Of a stretch of DNA of 5,119 nt, positions 1 to 5,109 are shown piece after piece. How positions within the stretch are numbered: position 1 is the stretch's first letter; each line of letters begins with the position of its first letter. Both the position numbers and the translations under genes were made by a program. The stretch is from assembly GCA_003133505.1 (NCBI GenBank), contig PKXT01000217.1, positions 1,276-6,394 of the forward strand. The letters run 5' to 3'. Under the pieces are notes generated by a model. The model made no database searches. It was not told the DNA's origin and was given only the letters and a program-made list of their open reading frames with translations. This stretch comes from Acidobacteriota bacterium (GTDB lineage Bacteria > Acidobacteriota > Terriglobia > Acidiferrales > UBA7541).

Positions 1-431
1 ACGGCGACAGCGCCGCAGGAACCGGAGGCTTCGTCGCTGAAGATTGGTTTCAGAGTGGTTCCGGCGTCAGTCGTTTTCCAAACTCCACCGCCTGCCGTGC
101 ATACATAAAAAGTGGTGGTGATGCCGCGGCCGTCTTTGGGTGGGACACCCACAACCTGCCAAACGCGACCCGAGGGCGTAGCTGGACCGATGAGGCGAAA
201 TGGAAGCTGGTCAAGAGCCTGAGAGATCGCGGCAGGGCTAGCCTCCGTTGCCGAACTAGAAGCCCCCGCGAGATTGTGATGTGAAGCGCCGGCGGCGTTG
301 GCGGAAGCAGACACGGTTTGGATAGTAGGCGCAGATGAAGATGCATTCGCGCCGAATGAACCGATAATCCCCGCGCAAAGCAAACTCATCATTGCAAATC
401 TATTAGAACGCGTAGCGCGAAATCGCATCAT
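1..431 (-). CDS. Secreted BNR/sortilin-type beta-propeller protein, N-terminal part (cut by window edge)
   Basis: Reading the minus strand from ATG at 431-429, the frame stays open to the window edge and gives 143 complete codons. Residues 1-30 look like a signal peptide: basic start (MMRFRATRSNR), hydrophobic core around MSLLCAGIIGSFG, and likely cleavage after ANA. Residues 31-72 are a Ser/Ala-rich low-complexity linker. From about residue 77 the sequence FRLIGPATPSGRV, followed by FYVCTAGGGVWKTTDAG near 108-124, matches the first blade of the VPS10/sortilin-like BNR repeat proteins ('RxIGPxxxGRV ... GGGVWKTTDGG') often annotated as glycosyl hydrolase or WD40/YVTN/BNR repeat protein. Those proteins are usually much longer, so most of this gene lies outside. 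The start is supported by GGAGAG ten bases upstream; ATG at 428 is an equally possible start. Export and propeller fold are well supported. The substrate or partner cannot be read from this fragment. Confidence 0.82.
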   Translation of the reverse strand, partial: MMRFRATRSNRFAMMSLLCAGIIGSFGANASSSAPTIQTVSASANAAGASHHNLAGASSSATEASPAAISQALDQLPFRLIGPATPSGRVWQVVGVPPKDGRGITTTFYVCTAGGGVWKTTDAGTTLKPIFSDEASGSCGAVA

Positions 432-441
432 GTTTCTGCCG

Positions 442-447
442 CTCTCC
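442..447 (-). promoter_or_regulatory. Ribosome binding site of the BNR-propeller gene
   Basis: On the minus strand GGAGAG lies 10 bases before ATG at 431. It supports 431 (or the adjacent ATG at 428) over the later in-frame ATGs at residues 14 and 15, which would shorten the signal peptide's basic region. Confidence 0.55.
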
Positions 448-470
448 AGTTGGCGCAACCTGACGGTTTA

Positions 471-499
471 ATATTAATGTCTGCTTGTATGTCCGCCAA
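471..499 (-). promoter_or_regulatory. Candidate sigma-70-type promoter for the BNR-propeller gene
   Basis: On the minus strand there is TTGGCG (499-494), a 17-bp spacer, and TAATAT (476-471). Each box matches 4 of 6 bases of the TTGACA/TATAAT consensus, and the spacing is ideal. Transcription would start near 464, giving a leader of about 33 bases that contains the GGAGAG site. The surrounding bases are locally AT-rich compared with the coding DNA. This is a pattern match only. Confidence 0.35.
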
Positions 500-676
500 T
501 GAAATTACCACAGGCGATAGAATTTCGGCTGGTGGCAAGAGCGCGGCGGACTCAGCATGACGATGAAGGCTATTTGCCTGTGTGGCGAGTGCGGTCCGAG
601 AGTTGTAGTCCTGCATTGCAGCCTCAAGGGATAACCAGAGCTAGGAACGGTGCGTATTCATTCCAGAGGTGGGAGC
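500..676. other. Rest of the divergent intergenic region, no gene seen
   Basis: Between the candidate leftward promoter and the ATG at 677 I see no convincing gene. A TAGAAT hexamer at 518-523 could be a rightward -10 box, but no acceptable -35 sits 16-18 bases upstream. The region presumably contains the promoter of the first CPBP gene, with a leader of more than 100 bases if TAGAAT is used. An open frame on the plus strand runs through here from 499, but its product is Arg/Gly-rich and resembles no family, so it is treated as a shadow. Confidence 0.4.
665..675 (+). promoter_or_regulatory. Ribosome binding site deciding the start of the first CPBP gene
   Basis: The purine-rich stretch AGAGGTGGGAG contains GAGGTG ending 5 bases before ATG at 677, a strong Shine-Dalgarno match. 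The upstream in-frame GTG at 650 has only AGGA four bases before it (643-646) and would add the polar residues MRIHSRGGS. The downstream ATG is therefore preferred. Confidence 0.6.
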
Positions 677-1624
677 ATGATCGTCGAAGAAAATGCGAGT
701 GGGCGGCAACAGTCGCCTTCCATACCACGCCGGATATTTTACGGACCAACGGAACTGCGCGCCGGGTGGCGGCTTCTAATCTTCCTCGCCGTGCTGGCGG
801 CGATAGTCACGCCTTTGGTGCTCCTGGGAAATCATTACCAACCCATCGGGTTTCGAGGGTCATTGAAGGAAATGACGCCGGGGATACTAGTGTTTTACGA
901 CAGTATCAAGCTCGGAGTGGTATTGCTGGCCGCGTTTATCATGTCTCGAATCGAGAAGCGCAAAGTGGGGGCCTACGGACTGCCGTTGCGCGGGGGCACG
1001 TTGCGCAACTTCTGGATTGGAACGGCGTGGGGGTTTGGCGCGCTGAGCGCGCTGTTGGGCGTGATGTGGCTGGCGCACGATTACCATGCCGGCCACGTCG
1101 CTTTGCGCGGTCGCGAACTGATCTATTACCCGCTGGCGTGGGGCGTGGCGTTCCTGTTGCTAGGACTTGCGGAGGAGTTTACTTTCCGGGGATATGGACA
1201 GTTCACACTGACGACGGGAATTGGATTCTGGCCGGCGGCAATATTGTTCTCACTATTATTTGGATTTGGGCACAGCGGCAATTCAGGGGAGCAATTCATC
1301 GGACTGGTACAGGTAGTCGTGATCGCGCTGTTTTTCTGTTTCACATTGTGGCGCACTGGTACGCTATGGTTTGCAGTGGGATATCACGCCGCGTGGGACT
1401 GGGGCCAAACATTTTTTTACGGCACTCCGAATAGCGGACTTCTGGGGCGCGGGCATCTGCTAAATCCGATGTTCAAAGGACCGAGCTGGCTGACGGGCGG
1501 ATCGGTTGGGCCGGAGGGCAGTTACCTGCACATTCCGCTGGTGCTGGTATCAACACTTCTTTTCGTGATGGTTTATCGCAAGCGAATGCCCTACCCTGAT
1601 CGGAGCGCATTGAAAATACCTTGA
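677..1624 (+). CDS. CPBP-family intramembrane metalloprotease (CAAX/Rce1-like), first copy
   Basis: The 315-residue protein is a polytopic membrane protein of the CPBP (Abi, CAAX amino-terminal protease) family. These are intramembrane endopeptidases related to eukaryotic Rce1, which cleaves prenylated proteins; most bacterial members have unknown substrates. Three family motifs are visible: EEFTFR (E166, E167, R171), FGFGH (H199), and H237-AAW-D241. The last is the position where many members have HxxxN, so Asp replaces Asn here. Hydrophobic segments lie near 31-50, 73-90, 112-131, 150-165, 182-197, 205-224, 228-240 and 291-310. A conserved Gly-rich loop (about 249-290) with LLGRGHLLNP and GGSVGPEGS sits between the last motif and the final helix. 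All key residues are present, so the protein is probably active. A start at GTG 650 would add nine residues. A close paralogue follows after 115 bp. Some family members act in bacteriocin self-immunity or protein processing, but nothing nearby points to either role. Confidence 0.92.
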   Translation: MIVEENASGRQQSPSIPRRIFYGPTELRAGWRLLIFLAVLAAIVTPLVLLGNHYQPIGFRGSLKEMTPGILVFYDSIKLGVVLLAAFIMSRIEKRKVGAYGLPLRGGTLRNFWIGTAWGFGALSALLGVMWLAHDYHAGHVALRGRELIYYPLAWGVAFLLLGLAEEFTFRGYGQFTLTTGIGFWPAAILFSLLFGFGHSGNSGEQFIGLVQVVVIALFFCFTLWRTGTLWFAVGYHAAWDWGQTFFYGTPNSGLLGRGHLLNPMFKGPSWLTGGSVGPEGSYLHIPLVLVSTLLFVMVYRKRMPYPDRSALKIP

Positions 1625-1690
1625 AATTGAACAGCAGCTGCATGGATAGTCCACCGAGGACGGGAGCTGGCATCACAAGGTGAGCGGCCA

Positions 1691-1735
1691 ATGGAACCAT
1701 GGGGTTGTCCCGCGCGTATAATTTTCGAGGGTTAA
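1691..1735 (+). CDS. Possible 14-codon leader ORF before the second CPBP gene
   Basis: ATG at 1691 is preceded by AAGGTGAG at 1677-1684, six bases away, a better ribosome binding site than that of the downstream CPBP gene. It encodes MEPWGCPARIIFEG and stops with TAA at 1733-1735, four bases before the ATG at 1740. That geometry would allow translational coupling to the second CPBP gene. The peptide has no recognised family and no run of regulatory codons. Chance occurrence is quite possible, because short ORFs are common. Confidence 0.25.
   Translation: MEPWGCPARIIFEG
1717..1722 (+). promoter_or_regulatory. Candidate -10 box (perfect TATAAT) before the second CPBP gene
   Basis: The hexamer TATAAT matches the -10 consensus exactly in otherwise GC-rich DNA. 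No good -35 box lies 16-18 bases upstream; the best nearby is TGGAAC at 1692-1697 with a 19-bp spacer. A start about 7 bases downstream would be near 1729, leaving a leader of only about 11 bases and placing the weak GAGGG site (1727-1731) at its very end. Confidence 0.3.
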
Positions 1736-1739
1736 AACA

Positions 1740-2849
1740 ATGAATTTTGAGGACGACCATGATCAACGAACGGAACCGCCGGAGCAGGCAGGCAAGGGGG
1801 ATTTGCCAAGTGTAGAAATGCCGGCTGGGCCCCTCCCTGAAGGCACTACGCTGGCAGATATTGGCGCGATCTCGACTCCGGGCGCGGGACAGCCCTCCGC
1901 GCAGTCGTCACTGATGCGCACAATTTTCTTCAATTCGGCTGAGCTCCGAGCTGGCTGGCGCTTTCTAATCTTCGTCGCCATCGTGGCGTGCCTGGTGATC
2001 ACTTTAAACATTGTTGGACACCATTTTAGGGCCAAGACCACGGGTCAAATGAAAGAGCTGATGCCGCAACTGCTGATGATTTTTGACAGCGTCACCTTCT
2101 GTTTCATTTTGCTGGCCAGCTTTATCATGTCGCGGATCGAGAAGCGTAAGGTGGGGGCGTACGGATTGCCGCTGCGCCGTGGAACACTACGGAATTTCTC
2201 CATCGGCGCGGTGTGGGGATTCGCCGCGATCAGTTTCCTGTTGGGTGTTTTGTGGATGGCCCACGGCTATCATGTGGGCTATGTGGGCCTGCACGGGCGA
2301 CAGCTAGTCTATTATCCGCTGGCGTGGGGCGTCGCTTTCTTGTTGGTGGGACTTTCAGAGGAGTTCACTTTCCGCGGATATGGACAGTTCACATTCACTA
2401 CAGGAATCGGCTTCTGGCCGGCGGCAATTCTATTTTCGCTGCTATTCGGATACATACATTCGAGCAATCCCGGAGAGCATTTCATCGGCTTGGTGCAGGT
2501 GGTGATCATCTCGCTGTTTTTCTGCTTCACGCTGTGGCGCACGGGAACACTGTGGTTCGCCGTGGGATATCATGCCGCGTGGGACTGGGGACAGACCTTC
2601 TTTTATGGCACGCCCGACAGCGGCCTGCTGGGGCGCGGACATTTACTGAATCCGACGTTCACCGGGCCGACGTGGCTGACGGGCGGTTCCGTGGGGCCGG
2701 AGGGCAGCTACCTGAATATTCCGCTGGTGTTGCTGGTGGCGCTGCTTTTCGCGTTGGTGTTTCGCCAGCGAATGCCCTATCCCGAGCCCAGCGCGATCAA
2801 GGGGCGCCCTGTGAGGGCACCCGCCGTGAGGGCGGGATGGATTCCCTAG
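1740..2849 (+). CDS. CPBP-family intramembrane metalloprotease, second copy with N-terminal extension
   Basis: The 369-residue paralogue of the preceding gene has the same predicted intramembrane protease activity and unknown substrate. Motifs are complete: SEEFTFR (E207, E208, R212), FGYIH (H240), and H278-AAW-D282 in the HxxxN/D position. From TIFF at residues 61-64 to RMPYP at 344-348 it aligns with the first copy with one single-residue gap, and about 80% of residues are identical by eye over the core. It differs at both ends. Residues 1-60 are a polar, acidic, Pro/Gly-rich, probably cytoplasmic extension (MNFEDDHDQRTEPPEQ onward) with no counterpart in copy one. Residues 355-367 are an Arg/Ala/Pro tail encoded by a hairpin-rich 39-bp insertion. 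ATG 1740 has only GAGGG nine bases upstream. A later start at M59 (1914) would remove the extension, but no good ribosome binding site precedes it. Co-transcription with copy one is likely but not proven. Confidence 0.92.
   Translation: MNFEDDHDQRTEPPEQAGKGDLPSVEMPAGPLPEGTTLADIGAISTPGAGQPSAQSSLMRTIFFNSAELRAGWRFLIFVAIVACLVITLNIVGHHFRAKTTGQMKELMPQLLMIFDSVTFCFILLASFIMSRIEKRKVGAYGLPLRRGTLRNFSIGAVWGFAAISFLLGVLWMAHGYHVGYVGLHGRQLVYYPLAWGVAFLLVGLSEEFTFRGYGQFTFTTGIGFWPAAILFSLLFGYIHSSNPGEHFIGLVQVVIISLFFCFTLWRTGTLWFAVGYHAAWDWGQTFFYGTPDSGLLGRGHLLNPTFTGPTWLTGGSVGPEGSYLNIPLVLLVALLFALVFRQRMPYPEPSAIKGRPVRAPAVRAGWIP
2802..2840 (+). repeat. 39-bp in-frame insertion with two adjacent hairpins (REP-like)
   Basis: Compared with the first copy (ending ...SALK-IP-stop), the second ends ...SAIK, then 13 extra residues, then IP-stop; the extra codons are exactly 2802-2840. 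The insert holds two perfect inverted repeats: GCCC-TGTGA-GGGC at 2806-2818 and CCCGCC-GTGAG-GGCGGG at 2820-2836. Both share the core GTGAGGGC. Paired GC-rich hairpins with a shared loop resemble REP/BIME-type intergenic palindromes. No T-run follows, so it is not a standard terminator, though it could slow transcription or stabilise the mRNA end. Whether it recurs in the genome cannot be judged here. Confidence 0.55.
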
Positions 2850-2886
2850 CGGTCGCCGGATAAAACAGGCGGTAATCGGCGTACCC

Positions 2887-2903
2887 GGAATTGCACAAAT
2901 TCC
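2887..2903. repeat. Perfect 6-bp inverted repeat upstream of the hydrolase relic
   Basis: GGAATT-GCACA-AATTCC is a perfect dyad lying 33 bases before the probable original start at 2936, in the 86-bp gap after the second CPBP gene. It could be an operator half-site pair or chance. It is AT-rich and short, so it is a poor terminator. Confidence 0.25.
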
Positions 2904-2935
2904 CGTTACCCAACGAGCGTACGAAGCGAGTCCCA

Positions 2936-3823
2936 ATGCTTCTAGCATTCATTATGGCTGTGGCCTTGTCGCAGACTCCGGTACCCCGGCAGAAACGTAT
3001 GCGGCGTCCGTTCACCGCTTTGACTATGACGCCAGCAGGCCGCTCGACATTCGTGAAGTCGGTGTCGTGAAACGAGACGGTGCAAAAGTTCGTGACATTA
3101 CCTACGTAGGAGCCAACGGACCGGTGCCGGCTTACCTGGTTGTTCCGGTGGGCCGGGGTCCATACGCGACGATCCTGCGGGGCCACTGGATGATGGACGG
3201 CTCGCCATATATGAACCGGAAAGAGTTTTTGGCCGAGGCGATTTTGCCGGCGAAAAGCGGCGTGGTATCGCTGCTGATTGACTCGCCCATGGTGCGCCCC
3301 GGCTACAAGCCGCAGGACGAGCCGCTTGACATGCGTGATGACGTCGTTGATCTGCGGCGCGGATTGGATTTGCTGTCCTCACGCGAGGATGTGGATCGCA
3401 GGCGAATTGCCTACGTAGGGACAGCTTCCACGCCGCGGCTGGAGCCATCCTGGCGGGAGTGGATAAGAGGCCCAAGGCCTTTGTGCTAATGGCCGCTTCT
3501 TTTGACTACGGCCAAACGCTTGTATGCACGGCTCCAAAAAATGTGGAGTTACGGCAAAAAGTTCCAGTAGAAACTCTGCGGCAAGTCTATAAGGAATATG
3601 ACTGGATCAATCCCTGCCCTTATGCAAGACATGCCGCGCCGGCTGCGGTATTGCTGCAAGTTACAAAGAGTGCGTCAGCGCTCTGCGGGAGCTGAAGATG
3701 TATAACGCTGGGCACGCGCTCAATTCGGCCGCGACTAAAAGACCGGGATGAGTGGTTGCAGAGACACTTGATTTCAAACCTGTAGATGCCAGCCTAGTAA
3801 GCCAATTGCCCGTACTGAAGTGA
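2936..3823 (+). pseudogene. Secreted alpha/beta hydrolase (dienelactone hydrolase-like), multiply frameshifted relic
   Basis: The ancestral protein can be followed through changing frames. ATG 2936 gives a signal-like MLLAFIMAVALSQTPV. A one-base loss in the C-run at 2984-2987 shifts to AETYAASVHRFDYD and onward to RRRIAYVG at 3420. A second one-base loss there turns the expected G-H-S nucleophile elbow into G-(D)-S-F-H, and the frame continues as AAAGAILAGVDKRPKAFVLM to LLQ near 3659. Homology resumes at 3662 as YKECVSALREL and MYNAGHALN (probable catalytic His, codon 3713-3715). The stretch expected to hold the catalytic Asp is missing between them. An extra A at 3737-3740 and a lost base near 3769 lead to the end KPVDASLVSQLPVLK and TGA at 3821. 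Motifs such as GHWMMDGSP and SLLIDSPMVRPG are typical of this exported alpha/beta hydrolase group. The longest open pieces, 3067-3489 and 3459-3695, might be called as genes but cannot encode a complete enzyme. No ribosome binding site is obvious. Confidence 0.83.
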
Positions 3824-4002
3824 GCCGGAGAATCATCACAAGACAAGAAATTCGCCGTGCGACTGGGGCTCCGTCCCCCCTGCGCACCGATTTGCATCGG
3901 TAAATCCCGCGACAGCATCCCATTGAATAGGGACGCTTGCGCCTGTAGCCAACACTTTCCGCCTAAAACCCTCAGCCCAGACTCTTACAAGGATGGATTG
4001 CT
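3824..4002. other. Intergenic region before the metallophosphoesterase gene
   Basis: No gene is seen in these 179 bases. There is a perfect short inverted repeat, ACCGAT-TTGC-ATCGGT (3886-3901), not followed by a T-run. TTGAAT at 3923-3928 could be a -35 box, but no acceptable -10 box lies at the right distance. The region must contain the metallophosphoesterase promoter unless that gene depends on read-through from upstream. Confidence 0.4.
3989..3993 (+). promoter_or_regulatory. Ribosome binding site deciding a TTG start for the metallophosphoesterase
   Basis: AAGGA lies nine bases before TTG at 4003. The nearby ATG at 3993 overlaps this site, is in another frame and leads to a 65-codon shadow. 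The next in-frame ATG is at residue 45, which would remove the first predicted helix. Confidence 0.55.
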
Positions 4003-5109
4003 TTGCGACGACGTATCAGTTTTTTTATAGTGACCGTGCAGGCGGTTTTATTTGCGGCACATCTGTTCTTATACGAAACATTGAAGGGTTTCCTGTGGCC
4101 GGGAGATTCGCCGCACCCGGGACTACAGCTGGCGATGGGCGCGCTGTCGGTAAGCTTCGTGGCCGCGTCGCTGCTGGCGTGGCGTTATAAGGGCGTCGTG
4201 GTACGTGTGCTTTACCGCGCTGCGGCGGTGTGGCTGGGCGCGCTGCATTACCTGTTGATGGCGGCGGTGGGATGCTGGGCGGCGCATGGGGTGGCGTTGC
4301 TCGAGCATATGAACACTAACCGGCGCGAAACTGCCATTCCACTATTTGGCCTGGCGGTCGTGGTTTCCATTTTCGGCGTGGTCAACGCGGCGTGGACGCG
4401 GGTGACACGCGTCAAGGTAAAACTCCCCAATTTGCCGGCGGCGTGGCGCGGCAGAACCGCGGCGCTGATTGGCGACACGCATCTGGGACACGTGCGGAAC
4501 ATTGGTTTTGCCCGACGCGTCGCCGGAATGATCGCGCGGTTGCAGCCCGATGTTGTGTTCATCACCGGCGACCTCTACGACGGGACGGCGGTGGAGGTGA
4601 ACCGGATCGCCGGGCCGTGGGGCAAAATCTCCTCCCGGTTTGGGACGTATTTCGTGTTGGGAAATCATGAGCAATTTATGAACGACGCGAAATATGTCAG
4701 CGGCCTGGATAATGCCGGCGTGCGCGTGCTCCACAATGAAAAGGTGACGCTCGATGGGCTGCAAGTCGTGGGCGTGCCGTATCGCGATGGCACGTACGGA
4801 CCGCGCCTACAAGAGATATTGCGCAACGCACGGATAGACCGCGACCGTGCCAGCATCCTGCTTATCCACGCGCCGGACTATCTGGACATAGCGGAAGATG
4901 AAGGCATATCCCTCCAGCTTTCCGGACACACCCATCGCGGACAATACTTTCCCTGGACACTGGCGGTGCGGCGGATGTACGGCCGATTCGCATACGGGCT
5001 GCAGCGTCTTGAAAAAATGCAGGTTTATGTAACCAGCGGGGCGGGGACGTGGGGTCCGCCCATGCGCGTGGGAACGAACCCCGAAGTCGTGCTGATAACT
5101 TTGGAATAG
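4003..5109 (+). CDS. Membrane-anchored metallophosphoesterase (YkuE/YaeI-like calcineurin-type)
   Basis: The 368-residue protein has four predicted membrane helices (about 6-24, 41-60, 66-100 including a long hydrophobic stretch, and 111-130), followed by a calcineurin-like phosphoesterase domain from about 138 to the end. The two-metal site motifs are complete and in order: GDTH (D158, H160), GDLYD (D190, D193), GNHE (N221, H222), LLIHAPD (H289) and GHTHRGQ (H309, H311). The family hydrolyses phosphomonoesters or phosphodiesters. Related proteins such as B. subtilis YkuE and E. coli YaeI have been linked to envelope or phospholipid/UDP-lipid substrates, but the substrate here is unknown. Transmembrane N-terminus plus C-terminal phosphoesterase is a common arrangement. 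The side of the membrane the domain faces cannot be settled by eye. Translation most likely begins at TTG, giving MRRRISFF with a positive N-terminus. Nothing in the neighbourhood ties it to a specific pathway. Confidence 0.92.
   Translation: MRRRISFFIVTVQAVLFAAHLFLYETLKGFLWPGDSPHPGLQLAMGALSVSFVAASLLAWRYKGVVVRVLYRAAAVWLGALHYLLMAAVGCWAAHGVALLEHMNTNRRETAIPLFGLAVVVSIFGVVNAAWTRVTRVKVKLPNLPAAWRGRTAALIGDTHLGHVRNIGFARRVAGMIARLQPDVVFITGDLYDGTAVEVNRIAGPWGKISSRFGTYFVLGNHEQFMNDAKYVSGLDNAGVRVLHNEKVTLDGLQVVGVPYRDGTYGPRLQEILRNARIDRDRASILLIHAPDYLDIAEDEGISLQLSGHTHRGQYFPWTLAVRRMYGRFAYGLQRLEKMQVYVTSGAGTWGPPMRVGTNPEVVLITLE

Larger units (their letters stand above)
1625..1739 (+). other. Gap between the two CPBP genes
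   Basis: This 115-bp gap does not resemble the region upstream of the first copy, so the duplication apparently did not carry the regulatory DNA, or that DNA has been replaced. It contains a 14-codon ORF and a TATAAT hexamer, listed separately. I see no clear hairpin followed by a T-run, so read-through from the first to the second copy is possible. Confidence 0.5.
737..2846 (+). repeat. Tandem gene duplication (CPBP copies, period about 1.19 kb)
   Basis: The DNA from about 737 to 1621 is repeated, diverged, from about 1926 to 2846. Protein alignment shows one 1-codon gap near residues 51-62 of copy one and the 13-codon insertion near the end of copy two. The peptide MSRIEKRKVGAYGLPLR is identical in both, yet 7 of its 17 codons differ synonymously. 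This indicates an old duplication with both copies kept under selection rather than a recent or assembly-generated repeat. Confidence 0.88.

Noticed and set aside
518..523. TAGAAT as -10 box of the first CPBP gene
   Set aside because: It matches 5 of 6 bases, but no reasonable -35 element lies 16-18 bases upstream.
650..676. GTG 650 as the start of the first CPBP gene
   Set aside because: It adds only MRIHSRGGS, and part of that stretch is the strong ribosome binding site of ATG 677.
1126..1356. 76-codon antisense ORF, conserved as a second 76-codon antisense ORF at 2312-2542
   Set aside because: The two antisense peptides look alike, which is tempting, but they lie opposite the most conserved part of the duplicated CPBP core. 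Their similarity follows from sense-strand conservation.
499..1434. Long plus-strand open frame (311 codons) overlapping the first CPBP gene
   Set aside because: Its translation is Arg/Gly-rich with no family motifs, while the overlapping frame encodes a clear CPBP protein conserved in the second copy. It is a shadow caused by high GC content.
677..2849. Bacteriocin immunity or abortive-infection system based on the CPBP (Abi) family name
   Set aside because: No bacteriocin precursor with a leader, export ABC transporter or toxin gene is present. The family name alone does not support a defence role.
2213..2863. Plus-strand open frame of 216 codons overlapping the second CPBP gene
   Set aside because: Same kind of shadow as in the first copy; no motifs, and it lies over conserved CPBP coding sequence.
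3067..3489. Stand-alone 140-codon gene starting at GTG 3067
   Set aside because: The frame carries good homology upstream of 3067 (RFDYDASRPLDIREVGV) and loses it after 3420. It is an internal piece of the broken hydrolase gene.
3886..3901. Terminator at the ACCGAT/ATCGGT hairpin
   Set aside because: The stem is only 6 bp and no T-run follows on either strand, so a rho-independent terminator is not supported.
3993..4190. 65-codon ORF starting at ATG 3993
   Set aside because: It overlaps the start of the metallophosphoesterase in another frame, has no ribosome binding site of its own and no recognisable content.
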